This document shows, one piece after another, positions 26,300-36,056 of a DNA stretch of 64,000 nt; the stretch's first letter is position 1; the number at the start of each line of letters is the position of its first letter. The translations under genes and the position numbers were made by a program. The notes below the pieces were generated by a model. The model ran no database searches. It was not told the origin of the DNA and saw only the letters and a program-made list of their open reading frames with translations. Source of the DNA: Anaerocolumna sedimenticola (GTDB lineage Bacteria > Bacillota > Clostridia > Lachnospirales > Lachnospiraceae); the NCBI RefSeq assembly GCF_009931695.1, contig NZ_CP048000.1, positions 4,792,501 to 4,856,500 on the forward strand, read 5' to 3'.

Positions 26300-28192
26300 T
26301 TATTTCACTAAAGTCAGGTTATAAAGTCCTGCTATACCATAACCATCAGTAAGAACGGTAGGAGGTACATTAGTACCATCGTCAGCCTGAGGGAATCCGG
26401 TCCATACGGATTCGTTTACGGTATGGAACAGACCTGGACGATACATTAATGCGAAAGCCGGTACATCTGTTAAATAAATCTTATTTAATTGGGTATATAA
26501 TGCTTTTAATTTAGCCTGGTCAGTTTCAGTTGGAATCTGTTCAATAATCTTATCAGCTTCCGGATTGCTGTAACGTCCGAAATTCCAGTCTGCATTCTGA
26601 CCTTCTTTTGCAGGTGTAGAATACATTGTCTGATAGCAACGGGTCCAAGGGTTGGAAATACTTGCTCCGGGATAGGAGTTCATAATTACATCAAAATTAC
26701 CTGTTAAACGGTTGGTGGTCCACTCTGCAGCAGTGGTCCAAAGGGTTGTTACATCCAAACCGATTGCCTGGCCTGCAGCAGCAACCATTTCAAGAGCTGA
26801 GTTCCAGTCAGTCCAGCCGGACGGGCACTGTACGGTAAATGCAATGTTCTTGCCGTCATATTCACGGATTCCATCACCATCCGCATCTTTAATACCGGCT
26901 TTGTCTAATAAAGCTTTTGCTTCATCAATTTGTTTACCTTTCCATTGTAAATCTTTCAATTGAGCTTCATCAATTAAAGCACGTTCCGGATCGGTCGGAT
27001 TCATAAGTGCCGGAGGTGCATCACTCATTAAAGGAGTATATCCGCTCATAGCGGTTGTAGCAATCTGTTCATAATCGGTAGCCATAGCTAGAGCTTTTCT
27101 GACTGCCGCCTGATCAAGACCCGGTTTTGTTACATTAAAGATCGCGGTAGGAAGTGTAACGCAAGCATAATATGGTGCATCATCAAGATAGGTGGAAACT
27201 GGTTTTCCGTCTTCCCACATCTTCCAAACTTCTGACATAAACTGCTGTGATACGTCAACTTCACCTTTTTCAAATGCAACAGCACCTGCATTGTTATCGA
27301 TAAAGATGTTATGTGCTAAGTATTTAGGTGCAGGAAGTTTGCCCCACATAGAAGCGTCCTGGCCCCAATAATTGTCGTCTCTGACAACAACAACTTTTGT
27401 TTCATCATCATAATATGGTTTGTAAGGACCGGAAGCGATCAGGTTTTCATTTTTAGCGGTTTTGATTTTATCTGCATCATTACCGTTATCTGCTTCCAGT
27501 TTGGACATCTGCGCTTTGTTAACAATAAATACTTTCGGGAATACTTCAAGTACTTTCAGAGGATTATAATTTTCGCTGCTTGCAGTGAAAACTACTGTCT
27601 GAGGATCAACTGCTTTCACGGAATCAATATATGGTGCAAACTGAGAACCTTGAGCTGTATTCAGTCTCTTATGAGCATCAAAAGTATATACAACGTCATC
27701 CGCAGTAACCGGTGTTCCGTCACTCCATTTAGCAGCCGGTTTTAACTTAACGGTAAATTCTTTATCTTTTTGTTCATAACTGTCTGCTAACAGACCGTAT
27801 AATTTACCATCATTCTGATTATACATAAATAATGTTTCATAAACCATTACTCTGGCGTCATCATTTTGTTCAATCCACCAGTTGTTGGAGTTACTGGAGA
27901 ATGGGTTGTAGTCATTGATAGCGCCCCATTGCTGACCTGAAAAATAAAGGGTTTCTTCTCTTGGAAGAGAAGCTGCTACTGTAGCTGCATCCTGTGATTC
28001 TGTTGTTGCTGCTTCAGTTGGTTCCGGGGTTGGTTCCTCCGTAGGTTCCGGAGTTGTTGCCTCTACCGTTGGAGTTGTTGTTGCTTCACCGGATGTATCG
28101 GCAGTGTCATTCTTCTTACACCCGGCCAGTAATGACGTAACTACTAAAGTCAATACTAATAAAAGAGCTGTTAAATGTTTCCTTCTTTTCAT
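26300..28192 (-). CDS. Family 5 extracellular solute-binding lipoprotein
   Basis: 630 residues. The signal peptide ends in a lipobox S-L-L-A-G-C, then a threonine/proline/glutamate-rich linker (about 30-70), then a family 5 binding domain (W-S-D-G-T-P-V-T-A-D-D-V-V-Y-T-F is its signature). It captures the substrate outside the membrane for the downstream transporter. Family 5 proteins bind peptides or oligosaccharides. The neighbouring GH39-containing regulator and the protein's own many aromatic residues favour an oligosaccharide, but this is inference. Confidence 0.9.
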   Translation of the reverse strand: MKRRKHLTALLLVLTLVVTSLLAGCKKNDTADTSGEATTTPTVEATTPEPTEEPTPEPTEAATTESQDAATVAASLPREETLYFSGQQWGAINDYNPFSSNSNNWWIEQNDDARVMVYETLFMYNQNDGKLYGLLADSYEQKDKEFTVKLKPAAKWSDGTPVTADDVVYTFDAHKRLNTAQGSQFAPYIDSVKAVDPQTVVFTASSENYNPLKVLEVFPKVFIVNKAQMSKLEADNGNDADKIKTAKNENLIASGPYKPYYDDETKVVVVRDDNYWGQDASMWGKLPAPKYLAHNIFIDNNAGAVAFEKGEVDVSQQFMSEVWKMWEDGKPVSTYLDDAPYYACVTLPTAIFNVTKPGLDQAAVRKALAMATDYEQIATTAMSGYTPLMSDAPPALMNPTDPERALIDEAQLKDLQWKGKQIDEAKALLDKAGIKDADGDGIREYDGKNIAFTVQCPSGWTDWNSALEMVAAAGQAIGLDVTTLWTTAAEWTTNRLTGNFDVIMNSYPGASISNPWTRCYQTMYSTPAKEGQNADWNFGRYSNPEADKIIEQIPTETDQAKLKALYTQLNKIYLTDVPAFALMYRPGLFHTVNESVWTGFPQADDGTNVPPTVLTDGYGIAGLYNLTLVK

Positions 28193-28518
28193 TTTTTACC
28201 TCCCGTATTTAAATATGATTTGAAGTTAGAAAATTTTACATTTGTAAAGCTTTCTATTTACATATCTTAATATATATTGTAGAATAAATCCATGCTGATT
28301 TATATTTATTTTGTTAATATTTTATACATGATTTAGCTATATTTGTAAATTAACTTAATATTTCAATTAAATTAACACAAATATTATACATGCTTTTGTT
28401 TATATTTAATAAAGATTTTCCCTTTTTAATTTTTTTATGGTTTTTTACTTAAATAAATCATTATTAACCTAATAATTTATCTATAATGCATAAAACAGTC
28501 AGATAGGGGGACTAAATA
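28193..28518. promoter_or_regulatory. Shared divergent regulatory region
   Basis: 326 very AT-rich bases between the binding protein gene (minus) and the AraC-GH39 gene (plus). GGAGGT ribosome complement is at 28197-28203. Promoters and the regulator's binding site are expected here; no repeat or dyad stands out well enough to name. Confidence 0.4.
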
Positions 28519-31019
28519 ATGTACAAACATGAAATAATTGAATATTTGAAAGATGTTCCAATCAGAGTCAATATCCAAAGGATGGAAAACACAACCAGGC
28601 ATTGGCATGGAAGTATTGAAATTTATCTGGTTCTAAGCGGTGACATAACAGTAATACTGGAATCAGAAACATTTCATTTAATTGAAGATGATATCCTGTT
28701 AATTAACAGCAATCAGTTACACGAAATACATAGCAATGATAATGTTGTCGCTGTTTTACAGATAAAACACAGCTATTTTAAACAGTGGATAAACGAGTCC
28801 ACTTTTTTTGAAGTAAATTCTTCTATTTATCATAACAAATCAAGATTTCTGGAATTAAAGCGAACAATCGCAAGATTAATCTATTTAAATTATAATAATA
28901 CCGATTGCGATGATTTATTATGTATCTCACATTCTTATCAACTGCTTCATGAACTGGTAAAAAACTTTAAATGCTGCGATACAAAAATTGCCGGTAAAAA
29001 ATCCAAAAATCTAAAGAGATTAAAAGGAATCATTGAATACTTAAATGATAACTATACGGAAAACATTACATTAAATACGGTTGCGGAAAGGGAATATTTA
29101 TCAGCATCCTATCTTTCACACTTTTTTGAGAAAAATATGGGTGTCAGTTTCTTTAATTTTTAACAGGAATCCGAATGAATCATGCAGTATATGATTTGTT
29201 AAATACCAATCTTACAATAGAACAGATAGCGGCAAACAACGGATTTGCCAACAGCAGATATTTTGTAAGCTGTTTTAAAAAAGAATACGGATTGTTACCG
29301 AAACAGTATCAGAAAGAACATAGGAAAGAAGCGGATATTAATACGGTAAAAGCACAAAAAATCAACGACTACCTGTTAATCGAACAGCATGATTATCTGA
29401 ATAAGCTGGGAGAATATCTGGGAAGCGGAAATGCAATAAAAAAAGAAAAAACAAATTCTTCTTCCTTATATAATATAATTAATGTAAATGTGTCAAATTT
29501 GAAATGCAGCCTGTTACATACCTTTAAAACATTTACCGGTGTTGGCCGTGCCAAAGAGATTCTTATGCAGCGGGTACAGTACGAACTCATTACCCTTCAA
29601 AAAGAAATTGGTTTCCAATATATTAAATTCCATGGTATTTTGGATGATTCCATGATGTTATATAATGAAGATAAATTTGGAAATCCCTACCTTAGTTTTA
29701 CCTATGTGGATGAAGTTCTTGATTTTTTGCTTTCAATCGGATTTAAACCCCTGATCGAGTTCTCTTTTATGCCCAAACTTCTTGCAAAAAATCCTGAATG
29801 CACCCTTTTTTATAATCCCGTTATATTAAGCGAACCAAACAGCTATACAAAATGGGCTTTTCTAATAACTGAACTTACCAAACATTTTATTAGGCGGTAT
29901 GGTTTATCAGAGGTGCGGACCTGGCTTTTCTCGTTTTGGAATACACCTTTTAAATCCTATCTTTTCGCTTTTGACAGTAATGAAATAGCATATGACTTAT
30001 ATCGAATAACCAGAAATTGCGTAAAAGAATGCGATCCTCATCTTCTGTTTGGCAACCCCTCCTATGGGTCAATTAACTTTACCTGCTCTGAATTTTATGA
30101 TTTTCTGGATTATTGTAAGTTGAATAATTGTTATCCTGATTTTTACAATATCCATTGTTATCCGGTTAAGACATCCACCACAAAGGATCTTGCTACCTTA
30201 GGAGAGTCTTACCGAGACAATGAAAATGATAAAATTATCTTGTCGGATGATCCGGATTATGTTGCCCATACCATTGCGTGTATCAAGAAAAAGATGACCG
30301 GTTATCCAAAACTTCCGACTTATATAACAGAATGGGCTTCCACTTCCTCCCACAGGGATTGGCTTAATGATACCTGTTATCGCTCCTCTTACATTATAAA
30401 AAATATATTGGAGAACTACGATGCCATGGATAGCTTCGGTAATTGGTGTTTATCCGATACCCTTGAAGAATTACCTTTGTCTAACGATGAGTTTCATGGA
30501 GAATTAGGCCTGTTTACCTTAAACGGTATAAAGAAGCCTGCTTATTATGCATTTATCTTCTTAAATAAATTATTAGATACCTTGATTGATAAAGGGGATG
30601 GTTATTTTGTAACTACTGACCAGAAAGGGAACTATGCAATTATTTTCTATAATTACTCCCACATTTCACCGCTGTATGCACAGGGTGTTTTATTTAATGT
30701 TACGTTTATAGAAAGGTATAATGCTATCATTGACGCTAATCCACTGGAATTCGATTTAGTCCTGACCCAGATTGAAAATGGTGATTATACCCTTACAGAG
30801 CAGATTGTAAACCGTGATTATGGCAGTGCTTTTGATGAATGGGTGAGGATGGGTGCTCTCCCACTCACATCAGATGAAGAGATAAACACTTTAAAAGGTC
30901 GCTCCATGCCGAAAATAAATAAAATGAACGTACAGATAAGTAATAACCTCTTAAATTATTATGCAGATTTAAAACCTCATGAAATAAGATTAGTAACGAT
31001 TAAAAAACAGCTCTGGTAA
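28519..31019 (+). CDS. AraC-family regulator fused to a GH39-like domain (frameshifted)
   Basis: Two adjacent open frames (28519-29163 and 29175-31019) together make one protein of about 834 residues: a cupin-like sensor (about 1-140), an AraC helix-turn-helix pair (about 165-270), and a GH39 beta-xylosidase-like barrel (about 300 onward). The break falls inside the AraC domain. One extra T in the run at 29157-29161 restores F-F-N-F-L-T-G-I-R-M-N-H-A. The GH39 part keeps I-T-E-W (nucleophile position), but W-N-T-P replaces the usual W-N-E-P acid/base motif, suggesting a sugar sensor. It likely controls the divergent transporter. The frameshift may be a sequencing error. Confidence 0.85.
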
Positions 31020-31166
31020 CACGGCAAACCGTTTACTATGGCTCTGCAGCCCAGCCGTTGACACTTAAATTATTCTATATTACAATAGGTATGACGATTC
31101 AGCTACTGCGGTTCTAATCGCTAAAATAAGTTAACATTTAAATAACTTTATACAGGAGTACCCAAT

Positions 31167-31718
31167 ATGTCAAACGATGCTGGTTTTATTAATCTGGAAG
31201 AAAATATTAAAAGTACTATTTATGAGGGTTTATTAAAATTAGGTTATCAGAACAATGAGAGTTTTAGTATATATTATGACCTGGACCTTTTAAATCATCT
31301 GCTTTTGTCCTCATTTGATTCAAACGAAACTTGTCTTAATTATCTGCAGGAATTTAAAACTTTTGCGGAACAGGATCTATTGGATATAGAGATTTCCTTA
31401 GAACGTAACCGTTTTAAATTCTCGGTGAACAAAGATGGTATTGAATCTATTTATAAACATGAAAATAACCCGTTTTTAAATGATTTAATTCAAACGGTTA
31501 ATACCCACTCTTTTCATTTAGAAGATATTCTGGCTATCTTTAAACGTTATTCCGATGAGTATATCTGTGAAGAGATAGATAACGACGAATTTCAATATGT
31601 ACTGTATTTTAAAGACAACAAGATGGATAAATTCAAATACTGTTTCACCTTTGATGAAATGGGCGGATATTATCATCGTTTACTGGATTTTAGTTTTAAT
31701 AAAATCCTGAATGAATAA
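31167..31718 (+). CDS. Uncharacterised protein, possibly DUF3877
   Basis: 183 residues, soluble, no signal peptide. The N-terminal pattern (L-E-E-N-I-K-S-T-I, then K-L-G-Y and I-Y-Y-D-L-D-L-L-N-H-L-L) recalls the DUF3877 family found in Lachnospiraceae; this is from memory and was not searched. The C-terminus ends in an aromatic Y-Y-H-R-L-L-D-F-S-F. AGGAG lies 8-12 bases upstream of the ATG. It has its own terminator downstream. No function can be offered. Confidence 0.7.
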   Translation: MSNDAGFINLEENIKSTIYEGLLKLGYQNNESFSIYYDLDLLNHLLLSSFDSNETCLNYLQEFKTFAEQDLLDIEISLERNRFKFSVNKDGIESIYKHENNPFLNDLIQTVNTHSFHLEDILAIFKRYSDEYICEEIDNDEFQYVLYFKDNKMDKFKYCFTFDEMGGYYHRLLDFSFNKILNE

Positions 31719-31785
31719 ATACTGATTTAAACTTTATGAGCAGGGAACAGGATCCGGAATAACAGGACTTCCTCAACCCGAAAAT

Positions 31786-31887
31786 AAGGCCGTACAAAAA
31801 CATATACTTACTTAACCCTGATCCAGGATATAACCAGTGGTCTCTCAAGTAAATTAATTATGATTTTGGTACGGCCTTTTCTTTTTT
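31786..31887 (+). terminator. Terminator with long loop between converging genes
   Basis: AAGGCCGTAC...GTACGGCCTT arms about 70 bases apart, followed by TTTTCTTTTTT on the plus strand. It separates the DUF3877-like gene from the chemoreceptor gene. The long loop may itself be structured. Confidence 0.65.
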
Positions 31888-31915
31888 ATACAACTGGTAA
31901 TTAATGTAAATTCCA

Positions 31916-34066
31916 TCAAACACGAAAAAGATTAATTGCCTCATTTAATTCTTTTGCATTTTCACCCAGCACTTTTGACGCATCTTCCAGGGCTTTAACA
32001 GATGTATTTTGGGTATTTACAGTGTCCTCTACCATATCGGAGTTAGCCAGGGTCTCTTCCGCTATGGCTGAAATACTTTCCACTGCATTTAAGGTTCCTG
32101 TTCTGGCACTATCCATATTCTTCATATTCTGGCTGATAACAGTAAGACTTGAAATTAATTTTTCAACTCCGGAATTCATGTTATGGAAAGACTGAATGGT
32201 ATTTTCCACTATATGATTCTGCTTTTCAACTATGTTCTCAGCTTCCCTTGCCGTAATAACGGTTTCTGAAGTCTGTTTTGTAATTTCTTCAATTACTTTC
32301 CTTATCTCATTTGCGGCTTGTACGGACTGCTCGGCAAGTTTTCTTATTTCATCCGCTACTACGGAAAATCCTCTTCCTGCATCCCCTGCCCTTGCAGCCT
32401 CTATGGATGCATTTAACGCTAAAAGATTAGTCTGATCCGCTATTTGATTTATAACCTGGATAATCTTGTCGATGGAATAGGATTTCGCTTCCAGGGCTGT
32501 TATATTATCCACCACATATTTTGTTATATTATTGGTAGCCTCCGACTGCCTGGATAATTCCTCCATGGTGGTAATTCCCTGGGATATCATATATTTGGTA
32601 TTATCCGTAACTTTTTCTATCTCACCGAGATTTTCATTAACCGCTGTAATTTTACCCGACAATTCATCCATTTGCATTAAGCAGTTCTGGGAATCCTGGG
32701 CCTGGGCCGATATGCCGTTGCCGATTTCATTTATCGCAGTTGAAATATTGCCGCTGGCTGCTGCTATATTCTCCGATGTATGCATTACATTTTGTGCAGA
32801 ACCCGACACCAGTCCGCTTACATGGGTAACTTTCTGTATTAAGTGTCTCATGTTATTGAGCATTTCCGTAATATTTCCGGCCAGTACGGTAAACTCATCC
32901 CTGTGTTTTGACGATACCTGAACAGTTAAATCTCCTTCCGAAATCTGTTTTAAATTATTATTGATGCTCTTTAAGCTTCTTCCTATACCGAACGAAAGAT
33001 ACATACCGATACCTGCGGCAATCAGGCAGGCTATCAGCACCAATATAACGGTTATGCTTTTTATGTCATTTGCCTGCTGCATAAAGCTTGCCTTTGGCAC
33101 CAGACCGCAAATTGTTACTCCTGTGCCGCCGATTTTACTGTACAGGTATAAATAATCCTCTGATTTATATTTTACATATTTAGAACCAGCGGAAACCTCC
33201 GATTTCATACTTTCCTTAAAATATTTTTGCGAATTGAATTGAAAGTCTTTATTTTTATCTGAAATCACGGCAGTTGCAGCCGATTCTTTTTCCTCGTTTT
33301 TTTCTGATGCGCCCAAATCTTCTGTTAATATCTCCGAACCCTCCGGAGTCACCAGACCTACAATACTACCTTTACCAAGCTCCAGTTTTCTCAAAAAATT
33401 AATGATCTCTTCCCGGCTTACATCGATAATAACCCCGGAATCTTTTGATGGAAACGGACGATAAAGGGAAAAAGCATATTTATCCGTATCTAGACCAAAT
33501 TTGGAATCAATCAAAGGATGTTTTCCTACCCAATAAAACTCGAGACCAGAATCACTTAAAAATTTACCCTCCTCTGCTTGTGTTAATTCCTTATAAAATC
33601 CATCCACAATTTTATTACTGCTGGTTAATACGGGTATACCTGACGGAGTGATGATATGTATATTTTCAATTAGCTGTTCTAAATCCACCTTTTTCATAAG
33701 TTCTCTGTCGGTGGATTTTATAAAGATATTTCTCATGGAATCCGTATTATTGGTTACACCCTGGGCATAGTAACCAATATCTTTATCTTCCGTATATTGT
33801 AAAGCAATGGAATCAACAGTACTTAATCCGAAATTCATATATTCCGTGGCCATATTAATGGTATTTTTTGTAGCCTGTTCATAATTGGATAACAACCCCT
33901 GAGATGCTTTTGTATAGGAAATAAACCCTAAAATAACAATAAATAACACAGGTATCAAAAAACCCAAAATCAGCTTCTGACGAATACCAAACTTATTATG
34001 AGGCTTCTTCAAGCCCTTTTCTTTTCTTAATCTTTTTTCCTTTTTCTTTAAATTCATTTTATTCAT
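31916..34066 (-). CDS. Methyl-accepting chemotaxis protein
   Basis: 716 residues. A basic N-terminus is followed by a membrane segment (about 30-50), an extracellular sensor of about 260 residues (Cache-like by layout), a second membrane segment, a HAMP domain (I-G-R-S-L-K-S-I-N-N-N-L) and a signalling domain. Its hairpin tip reads I-A-D-Q-T-N-L-L-A-L-N-A-S-I-E-A-A-R. It relays an external signal to CheA. The start is the ATG at 34064-34066 with AGGAG 10 bases upstream; a frame 36 codons longer lacks one. Ligand unknown. Confidence 0.93.
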   Translation of the reverse strand: MNKMNLKKKEKRLRKEKGLKKPHNKFGIRQKLILGFLIPVLFIVILGFISYTKASQGLLSNYEQATKNTINMATEYMNFGLSTVDSIALQYTEDKDIGYYAQGVTNNTDSMRNIFIKSTDRELMKKVDLEQLIENIHIITPSGIPVLTSSNKIVDGFYKELTQAEEGKFLSDSGLEFYWVGKHPLIDSKFGLDTDKYAFSLYRPFPSKDSGVIIDVSREEIINFLRKLELGKGSIVGLVTPEGSEILTEDLGASEKNEEKESAATAVISDKNKDFQFNSQKYFKESMKSEVSAGSKYVKYKSEDYLYLYSKIGGTGVTICGLVPKASFMQQANDIKSITVILVLIACLIAAGIGMYLSFGIGRSLKSINNNLKQISEGDLTVQVSSKHRDEFTVLAGNITEMLNNMRHLIQKVTHVSGLVSGSAQNVMHTSENIAAASGNISTAINEIGNGISAQAQDSQNCLMQMDELSGKITAVNENLGEIEKVTDNTKYMISQGITTMEELSRQSEATNNITKYVVDNITALEAKSYSIDKIIQVINQIADQTNLLALNASIEAARAGDAGRGFSVVADEIRKLAEQSVQAANEIRKVIEEITKQTSETVITAREAENIVEKQNHIVENTIQSFHNMNSGVEKLISSLTVISQNMKNMDSARTGTLNAVESISAIAEETLANSDMVEDTVNTQNTSVKALEDASKVLGENAKELNEAINLFRV

Positions 34067-34340
34067 ACAGCAGCATCTCCTTTGTATGGTATATCTCTGA
34101 TATTTCATAAAAAAATCACGGAAGTATTTCCAAATAAAAAGAGTCCCTGGAAATACCAAAACGGATATCACCATCGACCCTTAACTATATTACACTATTC
34201 AACTAAGATTGACAAGTATCTATCTATGAAAATTTTACTATTTTTTTTAAAAATAAAGACTACAATTAATCATTCGACACTAAAAAATATTAATATTCCT
34301 ATTTCGACAAATCATCAAATTGTGATCTTGATTACTCAAA

Positions 34341-34895
34341 TCATAACAAATTTTTATGGTAAACTTCGGTATAAACCAATCTGCCATTTATCCGTTCTGA
34401 CTTCATCAATCCGATTTCCTTTACTGTCATAGTCATAGGTGGTATAATTTGTTCAAAATCTTTGATCGTATATCCGTTTTTAAGCACAATACCTCTTCCC
34501 AGGGTTAGATGGGGTTTGAATTCCTTATCGTCTACTTTAAACTCAAAAGTTTTAAGTTCTCTGATAAGTTCATTATTTGATTCCGTTAAAACCGGATGTT
34601 TTTTAACACCTACCCAGAAGATATCTCCATCCCTTCCCTTAAATCTGCCAAAACCGCCAAATTCTAATTGAAACGCATGAATCTTCCCTTTTTCGACTGC
34701 ATTATCAATCGCCTCAATCACATGCTCCTTATCTTTTGTTTCTCCAATAAAAGCAAGGGTGAGATGAAAATTTTCCCTGGCAGTGAAATGACCACGGGAA
34801 GTATTTTTTTTAAGTATCTCCGTTAACTGAAATAAATTCAATTTTATATCATCCGAAAAATTAATTGCAATAAAAAGCCTTAATAAGTCTTTCAC
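34341..34895 (-). CDS. thpR: RNA 2',3'-cyclic phosphodiesterase
   Basis: 184 residues, the LigT/2H phosphoesterase fold. The two signature motifs H-L-T-L are present in F-H-L-T-L-A-F-I-G-E and P-H-L-T-L-G-R-G. Family members open 2',3'-cyclic phosphates and can join tRNA halves in vitro. The start is a GTG with GGAGG 8 bases upstream. It seems to be transcribed alone or with the upstream mgtC-like gene. Confidence 0.92.
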   Translation of the reverse strand: MKDLLRLFIAINFSDDIKLNLFQLTEILKKNTSRGHFTARENFHLTLAFIGETKDKEHVIEAIDNAVEKGKIHAFQLEFGGFGRFKGRDGDIFWVGVKKHPVLTESNNELIRELKTFEFKVDDKEFKPHLTLGRGIVLKNGYTIKDFEQIIPPMTMTVKEIGLMKSERINGRLVYTEVYHKNLL

Positions 34896-34980
34896 CCGAT
34901 AATCCTCCGTAATTCTTTATTTTTTAATTGGTTCATATGGTTAATTTAATTTCATTATATTTATTAAATTGTTCCTTGCC

Positions 34981-35670
34981 TTATATCTCTTCCACAATTA
35001 CAACATCATCCAGCGTCCCAATCAAAGTAAGTACTTTCATATGGTCGTGTTTTTCTTTTTGCTTGATAGTAACAAAAAGTCCGACCAGCTCTTCCGACGT
35101 TCTTGTTTTTATTATCTCCACATTTGTAATTTCCATATTATTATTCCGTACAAAATCAAAAAATTTGCTGATACTTTTTACTGAAACCAATTCCACATAC
35201 AATTCAATCAATTTTGTTTTAGACATAACAAATGCATCAAACCTGTGAAGCAGCGTCATACTTCCTAAGATGAATATACACCCTATTAATGCTCCTTCAT
35301 AAAAACCGATTCCGATTGCAAGCCCCATACATGCTGAGGCCCATAAGCCGGCTGCCGTGGTAAGTCCCTTAACCTGTTGTTTGCCTGTTATTAGTATCGT
35401 ACCTGCTCCTAAAAAACCAATACCGCTGATAACCTGCGCTCCTAATCTGGTCGGGTCCGTGTCGTATTTCATGATTTCAATTATATATTGGTTCGTTATC
35501 ATAACCAATGCGGAACCGATACAGACTAATATATGCGTACGAAATCCTGCCGGCCTTCTTTTTCTTCCCCTGTCATAACCGATAAGACCGCCGCATATGG
35601 CAGCCAGACTTAAACGTATCATGATTGAAAGTGTATTTACATCTCTTAAACTGATTTCAAGTTCTCCCAT
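34981..35670 (-). CDS. MgtC/SapB family membrane protein
   Basis: 229 residues. The N-terminal half holds four to five membrane segments with the family motifs R-L-S-L-A-A-I-C-G-G-L-I-G-Y-D-R-G-R and G-F-L-G-A-G-T-I-L. The C-terminal half (about 150-229) is a soluble ACT-like domain. MgtC proteins are linked to magnesium limitation and ATP synthase control in other bacteria; the role here is unknown. Confidence 0.9.
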   Translation of the reverse strand: MGELEISLRDVNTLSIMIRLSLAAICGGLIGYDRGRKRRPAGFRTHILVCIGSALVMITNQYIIEIMKYDTDPTRLGAQVISGIGFLGAGTILITGKQQVKGLTTAAGLWASACMGLAIGIGFYEGALIGCIFILGSMTLLHRFDAFVMSKTKLIELYVELVSVKSISKFFDFVRNNNMEITNVEIIKTRTSEELVGLFVTIKQKEKHDHMKVLTLIGTLDDVVIVEEI

Positions 35671-35934
35671 AACCCTTTCCCTTCTTAGCTTTAACTGATT
35701 TATCTTTATTATATGTTAATTTTTAATATGGATTAAGTATCTTTGAACAATAGTTAGCCTTTATTCAACTATCCGAAATAAGTTATATATTTTTATATAA
35801 AACCAACTACTGCTGGTAATGATATACATTTTAATCAATTAGGTAAAGAAAGTAAAGCAAGAATTCATTGCAAATGTTTTTATTTGGTAGAAAAATTACG
35901 AAAGAATATGGATTTTAGAAGTAAGCGGAATGAT
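35671..35934. other. Non-coding region upstream of the mgtC-like gene
   Basis: AT-rich, no credible open frame. It presumably holds the mgtC promoter; nothing specific is seen. In MgtC systems elsewhere the leader RNA is regulatory, but no such structure is evident. Confidence 0.4.
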
Positions 35935-36040
35935 TAAAATAGCTGCTGCAGAAATAATAAAGTATTAACTTGTGGCAGAAAATACCTCCACATTTCTGAA
36001 GCAAGTTAGTTGTCTTATTATTTTGCAACAGCCTATCATT
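35935..36040 (-). terminator. Long hairpin after the APC permease gene
   Basis: Outer arms ATAGGCTGTTGCAAAATAAT and ATTATTTCTGCAGCAGCTAT pair, with inner AACTTG / CAAGTT pairing, then ATTTTAATC on the minus strand. The GGCTGTTGCAAAAT arm recurs in the hairpin at 47741-47817. Confidence 0.6.
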
Positions 36041-36056
36041 TTTATAGCGTTAATTT

